Below, in pieces: positions 10,759 to 25,700 of a DNA stretch of 64,000 nucleotides. The number at the start of each line of letters is the position of its first letter. The first letter of the stretch is position 1. The stretch covers positions 25,161,021 through 25,225,020 of the forward strand of contig OX387602.1 in the NCBI GenBank assembly GCA_947568835.1, written 5' to 3'. The notes below the pieces were generated by a model that saw nothing but the letters and a program-made list of their open reading frames with translations, made no database searches and had not been told where the DNA came from. This DNA is from Protonemura montana (lineage: Eukaryota; Arthropoda; Insecta; Plecoptera; Nemouridae). Both the position numbers and the translations under genes were made by a program.

Positions 10759-13700
10759 CTGAAAGAACGCCGGACACGTCAGTTTGGATTTCACAATCGT
10801 TTGGCACATGCCAAACGATGCCATGATCTCATGGACTTGGTGTTCATTGCAAAAAACACACACATATAAATACTTCAATTTGTTTCAATGCATTCAAATA
10901 ATGCTAGAAATACTGGGCAAATAGACAAGTTTAGAAGAACGGAATATGACGAACATTACACAAGAAAAAACAAGACATACACAGGACACATCACATTACA
11001 CACAAATACATTCTATGTAGCCTACATTATGTATATGTACTAATTAGTGTAGTGTAATCTAATAAGTATTTACTATTAATGAGCGAACTACATGAGTCTA
11101 AAAATGTCTAAAAATTAGGAATGGCTATTATAGTGATTATTATTGGTGTTTAATGTGTTAAATAATTAAACATGTTTAAATCATGATTTAATGACAGCTA
11201 TGACATTAATGTAACCTGCAAGCGCTGAGATATGTTGTTATACCTGTGTTGGTGACCGTATTATATTGAATGTGAACTTAAAAATGCTTTGTGGAAAATG
11301 TTTTTAACAATTTGATTCGACGAGTCAACTATGGCAGTATCTGTGATAATTGCAATATCTAAGGCATATTGTGGTATACTATTAATTAGTGCTACAACTA
11401 AACAAATTAATAAAGAAACGAGAAATCATAACTGTTCGAGTCAATTACAAATAAAACTAATTAAAAGATACACAGAAAACGGTCAAGATCCAGGGTAAGT
11501 AACGAACCCTTTTTCTGACGGCCAGGTCACACACGATGGCCTGTGTGACTCCCTTAACAAAAGGGACTCACGGTTACGACAAACGAACATTTTCTAAGCG
11601 GATCACAAACGTGTAGAAGAAAATGAGATGCTGCCACCCACCACCATTCGCAAGTAAGCGTGAGAGCGCCGCGAGATTGAAAGAGCAGCTAGAAGTCTAT
11701 GGAACAACCTACACCAAGCTTGATTAGTTTCGAGTCAGGAAGCGTTGAAAAGCGAGCCATGCGCGATAGAATAATGTAAAAACGACCGAAAGACGAAAAA
11801 TAAGCTTGATATATTTAAGGTTCGTATATTGTTTGTGCCGGACTTACAATATAGTGTATTTGATTGATTGGTGTTCAGTTTTTTAATCGACGATTAGACC
11901 TTCGAGTCGATTAAGTCTAACCCCACCTTGATTGCGAAATTGTCATCTTCTTCCTCTTCGGGCATTGTGGACAGTCTCTTGGCTTCATCTTCCGTCAATG
12001 CATCCTTTTTAGTACCTCTCTTCTTTGACGAGCTAATAGAGAAGAGATCACAATATTCTTCTAAGACTAATAGCGAGCTTCTTCAGCCCAACGGAACTCG
12101 AATTATCAGAAAAGTTTTAGTAGCAAAAAACTGCATAACAAAGTGATAATCCAACCTTTGTAAATCAGTAAAATTAGTCCAACACAAAAATATTAAACTG
12201 GTTTCATTGCATTTCGTTAACACTTGAGTAGATTTAAAATTAACTGTTTAGATGTTACACCCTCACCTACATGCCTCCATAAAACAAGATATTTGAATTA
12301 TGAAAATATATTCATGATGTGTCCAGATTCACTGCTCAAAGTTTTCACAGTTATATTCCAGGCTTTTTGGGTCCAGATTTCGCACCCACCCTGCGAGAAG
12401 CAACCACGATTGAATTTAAACCACAGACGTTTGACACGGTTTGATATTTTGCCCGAAATATTGCCAAGAAAGTACCAGAAATATTGGAGATATTTTCCCT
12501 TTATTTTTTTGAGGCATTAACACGCCTCACTATTTTGTGCCTATGTAGAGGAACCCTCGTCCAATTTTATTTATTTTTTTTAACTTATTTCGTGCACACG
12601 CAGTTTCTCCCAAATCATGACATATCACAGGCAATTTAGATTTGTCAAAGCAAGCAAGCCTAGAAAGAGTCGGTGTAAAAGTGAGCAGCAATTGAGTTGG
12701 TCGAAGCACCCGATGCGAAGAAGCGAAAGATAGTCATTTTGAAAATAGGATTTTCAGAAAAATGCAATTTTACCAATTGTTGTACAATGATGACTGACTT
12801 TGAACTATCAAGGGCGCCCGGTTTTTAGTGAATGCCATGACTTTAATATGAATCGAGCACCCGTCTGAACTTGGAAGCATCATGTCATTAGATTAATTTG
12901 GTCTGATTAGACATCATCGTCCTGGTTGTATCCACCGCAACCCTTCTAGTAACCAATCCACGTTATTGAGTTTTGCAATTACCAAAGTAAAATGTGTTTC
13001 CGTTTCACTTGCACAATAAACCAGGTTGGTTGAAAGTTAGGGCTAGGTAAAAACGCCAAAATGCACTAGAGAAGGTGGCATGCATTCGATGAAAATGTCT
13101 GTACTTTGTACACTTGCACTTGTCGAAACCTATTGTCCACTTACTTGGATTTGCTGGGACTCTTCTTCTTTTCTTTGCCATTCGAGTTGGTCTGATTGAC
13201 TTGCTTCCATATACCAGTTTTGTTGACCTCCTCCGAAATGTTGATGGAGGCTAGAGGAATCTTCATGATGTTACCATTAGCTAATGGGATCTGGAGGTTG
13301 CCAGACGGCCCAAATGCTAATGATTTTTCGTCCTAAGTGAATGAATGGCAACAAAATCTTATTCTTAGCGTCATATTGGCCGCCTGTTTGTGCGAGGTGA
13401 TAGTCGTGCGAATCAAGTGTTTGTTCAGATGAAGCAAAATAACGCAACTGATAAAGTGCTTCAGCCATGCGTGAGTTTACCCAAATTATCCATTTCACTT
13501 TTCCAAATAGTGAAGCTTAATTTAACGGCATTTATTTCGGGATATTTCACTAAAGGAATGGAGCTAGTATGGCATTCCCCACTACAGCGTTCATCTAAAG
13601 TTTCCTTTTTTCAGGTAACCTAACACATAAATGTATGTAATAATTTGTAACATTAAAAATACTTATACTTTACTCACGTTTGGCACTTCCATATCTACGC

Positions 13701-16700
13701 AGTCTTCTTTTGATCTCCTCGTTATCTCTGGCATGACATCATCCAAAATTTTCAGTTCCCTTTGCGTAAACACGAGGTCCAAAGCTTTCCGAATTCCAAT
13801 CATCACCACCAGCTAGAAGGGCAAACTAAATGTGTCAGAAACATTTGGAACTTTCGCGAGTTTCTTCGTTTCTTCGTGCGATATTTTTACTGACCATGAG
13901 CGGGAACAGAATCGACGTAGCGCTGAAAGACTTGATGATCCAGAGGCAAGCCAAGCACGTCATTTGAATCAGGGTGAACAAGTGCACTCTTTTGATGGGT
14001 ACCTGAAAGCACAGACATCCTATCAGGTTGCGGCTTAGAATCTTCGCTTCGGAATGCTGGGAACTAAGGTTCCCATTCCCTAGTCGTCACAGCTTATTTA
14101 TTTAGGGCAAGTTTGCTACAACCAGACACTTCTGTGTGCTTACTGGCTTCCATCTTTTAAGCTGTACGTTGTGTAACTGGTCCATATTCATCTTAATGTG
14201 GAGTGGAGATATAGTTACAGGAAGTTTGTAGGAAACGTAGACTAGGTAACTAAAATCAAGTACAAGTTGTAGTAATAACTTCATTTTACATTCGGTACTG
14301 ACAAGAGGAGGACCTAAGAATCGGGGGGTAAACACTGCGTCTTCGGCTCTCCTTACCTGTCGAAGGAACATGTGGTCAGGTTGGTACTTCGCCGGCATGA
14401 AAATGATGAGGATGCGGTCGAAGAACTGGAGCCCCTTAAGCGACGCCACCCCCATGTAGAGGAAGACGCCAAACAAGACCGGCATCGGAATGTGCTTCAA
14501 GATCGGTGTCAGCACCACAGAGAGGCCGATCATGAAGAAGATCATGATGTGCGTGACCCGTTGCTCCCTGGATAGTGGAACAAACGGTTTAAGGGACCGG
14601 GTTTAACATAATCTCACCCTTCGTCTTTGCCGGTTGAGTTCCACAGCATTTAGCTTAGTTCTGTATCTCTTCCTCGAGAGATATGAATGTGGCGATTACA
14701 CGATTGGCCAAAACGGGCGGTGTTTTCGTATGAGTTTCTCCCACCCCTAAGCGAAGAGCGTCGCGCGCATCTCTACAAAACGCGCTCATAATTTCTGCCT
14801 GAAATCTCACCTGACACCCAAGAACTGCGGCTTTTCTCCGGGCGCCGCGCACTCCGACTCGACCTTGAGCGAGTTGACGTGGTTGATCGACAAGACCGTA
14901 GCCGCGACAAACCAAGGCAGGCCCATGGCCGTGCAGATCATGATGAGGATCGACAGCACGAACAGGTCCAGATGGTAACCACACCCTTTCTGCAAATGAA
15001 CGGTGGATGCGACGCACCCACGAAACGCGTTAGCCGCTTTCCTTCCACACGTGCGTTCACCCGTTTACAGGGAGGTAGGCGATCACGGCGAGGAAAATGG
15101 GAGAGGGTTTTGTTGCTGAGACAACAACGATACCATGTGGGTCAAGAAACTAATTTTATGTCAGAAAATGCATGTAATTCAGGAAATGTTTATTATAAAT
15201 GAGCTCTGTTAAAGAGCGTGATGAAATTCACTCTAGAGCAGCTCCGCTCTGGTGTGATCTAATCGGAAATTTGAACGACTTCCATGATGGCGTTGGATAT
15301 GATTTCTGATTGAAATTGCTAAATGGGTGTCACTGCGATATCTGGTAATAGAAAGGCCTCCCATCCCCCACCGTAACTTCCTCTGGGCTGCAGGAAAGCC
15401 ATCGGAGGTGATTGGTTGTCGCCAAAGTTCAAGCCGCCCATTGGCATATATGCTCGTTCAAGATTCACTTATCCTTTTCTAGAGTTTCCTGTTTACCTTC
15501 AGTTTATTTTCCTTTCGGTTGATGATGACGGCGCTGATCTGTTGATCCATGAAAATGAGGATGACACCCAGCAACGCGGGGAACACTCCAACGATGGCAG
15601 TCCAGTAAGGGTTGTGGTTGAAGGGGTGGATCACCCAGCCACGAGATGGAAGGGTAGGCTTGAACTCATGAGGTACCTGGTGAAAGAGAAACCATTTTCA
15701 AGACACTTTATAGTGGTCTTCAAATGTTTTGACGACAACATTTGCGACCGGAGAATAATCTCCTGAAAATAATTTTCAGTAGATTAAGCTCCGAGCATAA
15801 AATATAAGCAGATTCTTCCCAATGGCTTCAAATTTGAACAAATATCAACGAAACCTACAAAACAATCTTAATTGCAATTTTTAATGTGGAAACATTCTTA
15901 AAGCCCATTAAAACCCAAAAAACCCAATGAAACCAAAAATAACCCTAATACCTAATAACGGCCAGTGGATTGGGTTAAAAACACTAGGTTCTTACATCGC
16001 TGACTCCTTTTACTAACGCATTGAATGGATGCTTCCTAGAGTAAAATCTATCCTTAAATTAAAGGAAATGCGAATTGGAGAAAATGCTCGTGTTCGAGAA
16101 AATTCTCTAAAAGAAAATGCTTTCAAGTATTAGGTATCTCTACTTACGTCTAATTTAGGTGTGCTGATGCCCAAGTAGAAATCTAGTCCAGTCATCGAGA
16201 ATATAGCAATGATGACACCAAAGTCGCTCACGTATTGACGGACCTGAAACAGTGAGATAAATATTGTTGTCAACATTATAGCTGTAGTTCATGAAAGAAT
16301 ATGGGAACTGAGCTAAAAGCACCCATAATTTTAAAGGTGGAGTTTGCAATTGTCATTTGCATTTGGGACTACCTTTGGAGATAATTTTAGGTTTGGGTCA
16401 AATAAACCATGGCTTAATATAGCAACAATTGAGGATTAAGAAATAATGCGATGAGTTTAGGCCTGAGCCGTTTCATAATTAAATCTGGCTCAGATTTGAA
16501 GTCAAGAAACAGAATGACAAATGTGACAAATTGACTTAGATGCGTGTATCATGGATTGGAAATCTCAACTTTCCCAAGCTCTGGAGTTGCCCAAACTACC
16601 AGCAGCGTCGAAAACGTTCTGACCTATAAGCACCCTGGGCAAACTTGACAAGGTTCACTTACCGTCGAGGGGAAGAACAGCGCGTTCTTGAATTCCTTAA

Positions 16701-19700
16701 GGGTAGTAGACAAAATGAATGTTCCCAGGAACAGGATGATTGACATCAGGAATACGTCAGGCACGTAGGGGTAGATGCCGCATTCGTCGCCGGCCATCGT
16801 GCCGTTGTTGTACTGTAAGAACAATGCAGACGGTTAGTATCTTGGTTTCCGCACCTAGAGAGTTTACTCATGTCCGGTTCAGTAGGTGGGGTCTCACTCA
16901 CCAAACAGGTCTGCTTTTCCAACGAGGTCCAGTTACTGACAATGCTGTTCGTGGAGCTGTTGGCAGGGGGTATGCAATAACAATTGAGGCTGCCGAGAGT
17001 CGTGTTTCCCGATCCATTTATAGGGTTCTGTTTGCCGATCAAGATAACATTCTCAACCGCCTGAAGAAAAAAAAGGAAGTCATGCAATATATATTACATT
17101 TCAACTGTTATCAAAACTAACAGGGGTGGTGTCCACTGTAAATGGACATTTTCATCTACTCTCCAGATCTTGGAGTTTCCAGAACTTACCTTATAGATGA
17201 AAATGAAAGCTATAAGCGTGGCAAAGTTTTCTTCGGTAAAACGTGTAATGTAACACACTAAAGCACTTGCGTCGACTGCTACCAAAATCAAGAGTATACA
17301 CCCGATCCACATTCCTATCCAGAACCGGAACGACATGTAATCCCATTCGAGCGATCTGGAAGAAAAGCACATTTTTGTTGAGCCAGTGCACCTGAGTTGC
17401 AAGCCCCTAACTGTAGCTTGATTATTTCCACCCCTTTAAAGAGTCTTATTTGGGAGGATGGGAGCAGCAGTTAAATAACCTCCCATCTTCTCGCCGAAAA
17501 AATTTACCAAAATCAAAGATGGATATCTTATCCCGCGGGACTACTACTTTACTTTTCACTTGGGTGGTACGAAGGCATTGGGTAGCAAATGGTAGAAATG
17601 TTTACTTGCTTGCTTGCTTGCTGGTACTTACTGGCAAAACTCGTACATGATGGTCTCAAACACAAGAACGGGCCCAGTCGAGCCCAGGATGGTAAGCGGC
17701 TGGCCCGAGAAGAACCCATAGCCGATGCCGCACACAAAGCCGGAAACCAGAGACTCCATGGCTGCCATGTTGTTTCCGGTGGCCTGGCCTAGCAACCCAC
17801 CGAACGTGATGATCGGCGATAAGCAGGCGAAGTAGAGGAAAATCCACGAAGCAATGCACTGCATCGATATTGCATCCTTGAAGTCTGACCAGTACCTGAA
17901 ACACAAAAGAAGTGCGCATTTTGGTCCCGGGCCATGTTTATGTTCTTCATTTCAACAAAACAAAGGAACAATTGCTAATATTTCGCATGGAAAATAAAAG
18001 GGCTTCATTTGTATTGGTACACAAATTATTTACCAAGGCGCTTTTCGTTTGAGGTCGTTCATCAGTCCACCGAAGAGTATACCAGTTCGAGAAAGTCCAG
18101 ACTCTTCTCTCAGCCTTTGTTCATCTTCCTCTTCATCTTCTTCTTCAAACTTCTCCGGCTGTCGTTTCCGACTCTCCTGAAAAGTCAAGTGTAGTTTCAG
18201 CAAAAAGAACTGGTTCCTATGTTCCCATGGAACTGGTTTTAGTATATGGGATATTTGTTTTTAAAACTTTTGGGGAAACATCATTATCAGTAAATTTAGG
18301 ATAAAGATTTGTATTTCCTGTCAATTATCTTATGCCTACGCTTTCCTGTATGCCTTTGACAATTGCTACTTAATAGGCCGAACTAAATACGATAGGCAGC
18401 TTAACCGCTAATGATTGCCCCCATTGACTCTGAAAGTCGTCATCAACAATCACAGAAGTAACTAAAACTAGAAGTCGTCAATCAGCCGAACGAACCAGTC
18501 GATTGTGACAAAGTCCGACAAAGCAAAGGGGGTTCTCAGACTCACCTGCGACGGGATCGCCGCGGGGGGTTCTATCCTGATGGATGGGTCCCATTCTCCA
18601 GGCGGCAGCACGGTGACGGCGTCTAGGAACTCATCGACGGCGGCGAGCAGGTGGTTCCGGTTACGCGCCTTGTACGCGACGTCGTGGAACACTTCGTCGG
18701 ACATGAGCGTCGCCATCGCTCGGCCGATCTCGTGGAAGCCACCGATTCCTCCCTAAAGAGACACACCCTGGTCTTTTAGCTCACGGGGCGGAACTCACTA
18801 ACTAAATATTGTGTTACCAGCGCTACCAGCTACTTCGAAGGTACTGTAGAATACTTGCTGAAACTGCAAGTTGCAAAGGGTACATTCAAGAAGCAGCATT
18901 TAAATCCACGACTAAACATTTCAAAATCATGTTGCAGAATAGTATTTGCAAAAGTCGCGAGAGGTAACTCAAAAGAACTTAGCGTCATCTAATTTCCCCC
19001 CAAACTAACATTTAAATTAGTTCGGGGTGTTATTATTCAACTCAACCCTGTTTACGGACCGATTCGTAACAAAATAAGTAGATGCAGGTCTGTGCAATTT
19101 ATTATTTTGTAATTATTTTGCTTTCTATTCTTGTTTTATTTAATGGATACTTGTCGATTTTTCGGCTATTATTATAATAAAAAAATTTCCTCCAATTGTC
19201 CACGCAAAAGGTCACACCAAGGTCACAGCGCAATGTTCAAATCCCACTCCATTTCCTCGGTTCTGTACTAATTCTCCATAGATTACCCACTTACAATAAT
19301 TGCATCTGCAATTAGTACCCAAGTACGCATTACAAGCCCATTACCAATATGACAGCAGAGCGTTATTCTCTCTGCATGCACTCCGGACCGGTGTTAAATG
19401 CACTGGTGAGGCAGGTATTTCGCGGTTTATGGCCGCGAGAGAAACCGGTGTGTCGGAATTCCAATCGCAGTTCACATTTGTCAGTTTGCTTTCAAATATC
19501 TCGGATGACATTGAATAGAGAACACTTTTCATGACATTAGATATTGCAGATGTTAACGTTGTGTAAGCCTTTGGGCTGTGGCACCAGGGTGGGGCACAGG
19601 TTTTCTGGAAGGGGGAGCGAGTAATTACTAGCGCTTACCGTAGGCCCAAGCAAAATGAATATGAAGCGCGTAGGTACGGGCACTTCCGTCAGGTCGCCCA

Positions 19701-22700
19701 TGAAGCTGGCCTCGCTCAGGCGGATGAACGCCGACAGAGTTTTGTCCAAGAAGTCCACTTCTCCCACCAAGATGTTTGACGCCTCAGCCCCTGCTGGTAT
19801 CTTACGCATGAAGTGCGTGTTGCCCTGGAATCACGTGCAAAGAGTTAGCATTGGTTTTGTCGGTGCGAAATGCGATGATAATTTATAACACCGAAATCAT
19901 GTATAATATCTCCATAACCAGTATGGTTCATCTGTGAGTTGACTGCATGGCAAAATAGCAAGGCAAAAGCGAGGCAGAGATATTTTGGTGGCACTCAATC
20001 ATTCTGGTTTATACGTCTGTGTTTAAATGTTCCTAAATTGTGTAATTAAATGACAACAAGGCATTTCAAATTCTCAAATAAGTTATTTGAAGGTTGAACT
20101 ACGAGGGCACAACTTGAAATGCAAATGAAAGCTTCTTAAAAAACTGATCGAAATTCACCTTCTTGCCCTCTCCATTGCCGAGTTCTCCTAATGCTGAAGA
20201 GCTGTGGTTCCTGTTGATGGACAAAGAACTTGGGCTTTTTTCCATCCCCGGCGTGACAGCTTTTTCTGACCCTGAGAAAAGGAAACGACGTAATGTAGAG
20301 TCAGCTGTGGCGAAATCAAGTGCATGCTTGGCGGGCAAGCATTTGCTGACATGCTGAATCGACCTACCCACTATTTGTGTTTACATGGGCCTCAACGTCA
20401 AAAAGTTATCTTTCATTTTGAATGCAAACACGTTTTAATTTGCATCAATAATTGATGCTTAAATAATGTCAGACTGCTTTGAAGCAGATCGTGAAGATGC
20501 TAATTCATACTTCGAAGTTTGAGTGAACCAATTAGCAACTTTGGCTAAAGGCTATTTGGCTACACAATTGCGATTGGTTTCGACTGGCACTAAGAAATAC
20601 CGCACTCAACTAAGGGCTAAGGAAAGCAAAGCATTTCATTCAGTGATTTCCAGCCTTTGGCTCAACAAAAATACGTGACGCTATCATTCGTAATCGTAGA
20701 CGATGCTGATTTTAATTTTCATGATTTTACTTCAAGGCCGAGCGGTTGCATCGAATCCGTAATAATTTAATTAGAAGCAATTATTACGATTTACGAAATG
20801 ATGTCTACCCTATTAAATGTTTGGGCCATATAGGTGGAGCATCACTGCGTTCATTGAAAGTAGGTGCGCAATTTCGCGGTTGCCACGCTTAGTGAATTCG
20901 TGGCAATTTAATATAGGCATTCACTTTTTACTACTAAAAATGCACGCTAGCCTGCAATTTTTTTTCTAATAATATAAATAGCATAGATCATAGACATAAA
21001 TATTATCATAATTGGCAATATAAAAATGAGAAAATAACGAGCATATAAACATGAAAATACCGACATTAGGTAATTGTCGATCACACGTATTAATATTTAC
21101 AGACAAAAGTAATGCTTATCTGTAAATAAGGCAATGCAAGACAGCAGTTTGGACTATATGGACAGGTAATTGAGATAAACTTGTAAGTAGCACCGTAAGT
21201 CATAGACAGTATGGAAGAAAGAGCTGCATAAGTTGTGGCCAAGCCATTGCTGCATGCGGGCAGTACACTGCAGAGATAACAATCATTCCGAGCAGAAAGT
21301 TACCAGTTCCAGGAATAGTTAGAAACCGGCCAAAGTCTGTGGGCCTGTTAGCTGGGACTGTAGTGGCGAGATGGTGAGATGAGTGAGACTCCTCCACTGT
21401 GAAAGATATGTGTACGCGTGTGGTTATATACAAGACAGCAACTAGCAAGGCAACATTAGGCAGAAGATCGACACATAAGGGACATGGAGTGACGAGACCA
21501 AACATTTACACAGACATGGATGGTATCTGTGTACATGGAACTCGAGAGATAGAAAGATATGTGCAGAAGACGTTTAACGAGAAAGAGATGTTTTTTTGTG
21601 TTGTATGGTGTTTTTTTTCTACTCGAGTTCACTTTTTGTATTTCTAAGTTTTCTGTTCTGTCCAATGATTTGTGTAGTTGTGTTTGGTGTTGTATTTTAT
21701 GAACTCTATGTAGCCACAATCTGAGTCTCTGAATGGTAATTTGGTTTATGTGTAAGTTTCCACAAATGTTCTTCAAACTGCAGAAAGCACTTTCAGTTTG
21801 AAACACCCAGAGACCTTTTTAATTTATCGCTTACATTCTCCGTCATAACTCTCGGTAAATTAGCTTTCTTAATGATTGAAATAGATGCTGTGCCGTTATT
21901 GATCTCGCATACATACCTATATAACACAGCCCGTTTCACTTCATTTCTAAAATTGCCACCACGGCAGATAATTTACAGTGCGAAATTCATTCAAAAATTT
22001 ACCAGACGATGCAAGCACTGAGCCATTACACTCGGTGGCAAAGCAAAACTAAATTAGATGTGAGCCTAAACAATTACATTGTACACTAAGTAAGGTTACG
22101 CCTCTGAAATACGTGTCAATTAAGCAGCAGGTGATTTACATATTGCATGACTCCAACCGCTACCATAAATTAGTTCAAATGTTAAGTATTATTAAGTAAG
22201 AAGATCATCCAGGAAAGTACAGTCAGTAGAAGAAATGCTAGAAATTGAAGGAAAACCACAAAACGAATGTAATAAAGGAAACACGATTAATGAAAAAAAA
22301 ATGGAAGAGATACTTGAAGGGACGTACTATCGAAATCCAAACCTTGCGGAACCTTGCTCAAAGCAAACCAAGTGGTCGTGTACCCAGTACTCTGGCAGTG
22401 AGGTACGACGTCCGCTAATAAAGAAACCAATACCAGTGTTGTACATAAGAGTAAAAGCTGGGATTATCACGCTTACAAGAGCCTAGAGGGGATTCACAGG
22501 GCTCGAAACTACCTTTTAGGCGGGGCCATGTACTGGCAACCCGTCGTAAACGTGTCAGCCAAGCCAAGGTCAAGCCAGATAGACGCGGCGTTTTCGCCAA
22601 GCCAAGCTTCTCTGAGACTTTTCGCCGGAATTTTTTAAATTTTTTTGATAAGCTCTATGAAGGAACAACCGCGAAAGACATGAAGCAAAGCTATTTGTTT

Positions 22701-25700
22701 TTCACAGATTGACACTGTTTTGGCAAAGCGGATTATTTCGAGGCCCGTTCAAAGCGACGTTGTGGAAGAAGCGTCTTAGCGTAGAAACCAGCCCAGAGAG
22801 GTGATACCGAGAGAGTGCTGACTACGATATCGTATAGAGCACGCCACGAGGGCACTTTTCTAGTGATATACCTGGAACTGCAAGGTAAGGGCCCTTCTGA
22901 TCGCGAGTTCCTACATCCAATAGGTTGGTCTGTGATGTAGGCATCGGACTGGTTGAAACGGCTGGAATTTTGTCCTGGAATTCTGTTCCGACAATCACAC
23001 ATAAAACGTCACACACAGGAAACATGAACATGACTTATTCAAATGTGGTGTCATATGTAATGGTGAACAATTAGAGATGAAAACTATGATTAAATGCGAT
23101 GGAAATGACGATGTTTCGTGGAACATATGTCAACACTGATTCTGACGATGAACACTGCGCTTCTCGCTTCTAAATAGCTGCGGAAAAACCTTTCTCTACA
23201 TTATTGACTTCAGAAACAGTCCTTAAAAAATGGCAATATCGGCTGCTTCTTCTTGTAATATTATTCAGCACTTCGCACTTTAAGATAAGTATTTTGATAA
23301 TTCGTGACTTGGAAACCCATTTATATTTAGATTTTTTTCAGGGTCCTTGGTCTGTTTGCACTGCAATAAAACAGCCAAACGGGCTGTAAACATTCTGGCC
23401 ATTACACCCAGCGAGCAAGAATCTTCTCAGATCCCTTCAGTAATATTAGCGCATATATTAAATTCGATTTGGTCAGTGACATGTAAATGGTGACAAACAC
23501 TGACAAAGAAATTGTTCCAAGAACATCCCCTTACTTTTCGAAGAGGAATGGCTGCGTCCGATCTCCGTGAGGGATCGAATCAGAGGTAGCCTGGACATGT
23601 TGTTCGCGTCTTTGCGTCGCTCGTGTTGATGTCTGTGCCGTCTAAGGAGGGCTTCTCGAACCTGTGAAACCAACCATTCATTGTTAGGCGAGACCTCTCT
23701 GTGCATAGCTCATGCAAAATCAAGGGAAGGAATCCAAAATAGCATTGGGCGCATGAAATACTAGGCTATAACACTGGTGGCACATGAAAGGGGGTCTCAT
23801 TCTCAGCGGCAGCTAAAATATACTTCCATAGTTTAAGAAGTGAAGGTTCAACTGAAGCAATTAAGTTGATTAAAACAATTGTTTCTGTCCTAGCATGACG
23901 CTGTCACCTTGTCTCGCGAGTCGAAAGGTAAAGATCCATTGTTGATGACGTTGTCGAGCAGAAGGTCAGCGACGTCTTCCAGACAGGAGGCCTCCATGTC
24001 CAGCATGACTGAACCGTTCAGGAGGAGGCTTCTCAGCTCGAACAGCGAGTGCAGGGAGAGGGTTGCCACGTGAGGTTTTGACCAGCGATTGCCGCCCTCC
24101 TCGACGTCCTCCTCGAACTTGATCCATCTACAGACGGATTGCATTTGAGTTAGTAGCGCGCGTTGCAGTCGCTTGACGTTTGCGCCGAAGGTGTCGCGAG
24201 GTCACTGCCAAAGTCGGCAAGTTTGCCCAACTAGGAGGGCTCGTCTAATCGAGTTTAGATCCATCTCATTCAACTTGCAAAGTGTGTAGATTTTGGAGTC
24301 TACGGCACGTTTCCGTCTGACTTACCTACTCAGTTGAGATTTTGCCAACGGAATCACTTGGCGTTTCGAAACAGTTTGCGAAACTTAACGCTAATTGCAA
24401 CTAATTTTTGTTCTGAATGTTAGTTGAGAGGACTTGAAAATTGAGACTTTGTTTTCAGGGGTACGCTTCGTTTGACAAACTTTGCTGTTCACGAAAGTTC
24501 TCTTCGCGACAGATTGAAAAGTTCGCACTTATACCCTTTCACCGTAGCATTTGCTTGAGTGTAGAGCACGTACCACCACTGCAATGTCTACAAAGATTGG
24601 TAATCGAGTCAGAATTCTGTTCGGTCTCCCCTTTGCCAGGGCAGACAGCAATTACCTCGCTGTCTCCTTCCACTCCATGTCGTCCCCGTCGCCGACGAGC
24701 TCGCCCATCTCCGAGAAGAGCGGATGGGGCTCGTGCGTGCCATCGTCGACCTCTTCGCCCAGGATGAACTGCACCCGCTGCGCCGGGGGGGTACCTGTGA
24801 CAAGACGCCCGTTCAGCCAACGAACACGACAACGACGCTCTAGCACAACGGGCAACCATTTTGGCAGCCGCATTCGGACGAGTTAGGGACTGGAAATGCT
24901 AACAGTACCGCCGACAATCACCTATATAGAAATTTAAAATTAATAATTGCAATAACAATGATATTACCTTCCTTTTATATAAATTTAAAATTTTTGTCTG
25001 AGGACAAATACAACTAATGATGGCAAATCATCTTAATATGATGGCGTAGGGACTTGTACTGTGGATTGTGGATTCGTGGGTTGATATCTGCCATCCATGT
25101 CGTGCATGCACTAGGTACTGGCGACTACCCCGGCTACCGTGATCAACTCGAGGTCTGCAAGTGATTCCCACACATTCTTTCTGATTGATGGATATGTGTT
25201 TGTCGCAATACTACGTGCTGCAATGGTCTATAACTCGTCAAGATGCAAGTGCAGTGCTTTGAATTATACACTACGTGCTGGTAATGCCAGGACGGCCATG
25301 ATATTGAATGTCGTTCAATAAGCATTCGAACTGCAGGCGCTACAGAACGACTATCTAGAAAGGAGGGTCAACGACTACCACAGTTTGGGACACAGATATA
25401 TACGTATAAAATAAGAAATAAAATGCTTATCTTCAAATAGCTGCGTGCAGTAGCCCTTAAAGTCAAATTCTTAACAATCATAACATCGTAGCATTATATT
25501 ATACTCAGATTCCATTTGTATATTATCTAAAATGACTGCGATTACGGACACGAACATTACAACGGCCGTTAAAAATAAGGGTTATAGACATCTAAAAAAA
25601 AAAAAAACATCTAGAAAAAAATATGTAACGACAATGCACAACGAAATGAATTATGCAAATCGACCTAACGCCAAACACAATAGTAACAACAGCGACTACA

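Noticed and set aside
14372-15202. Plus-strand ORFs in the 14.3-15.8 kb region
   Set aside because: They are antisense shadows of SLC4 membrane exons, which carry the conserved motifs and splice sites on the minus strand.
24441-24886. Arg/Pro-rich ORFs on both strands
   Set aside because: They overlap the SLC4 exon 24656-24794, whose minus-strand frame gives the family signature [10 protein letters not shown]; the others follow from its GC content.
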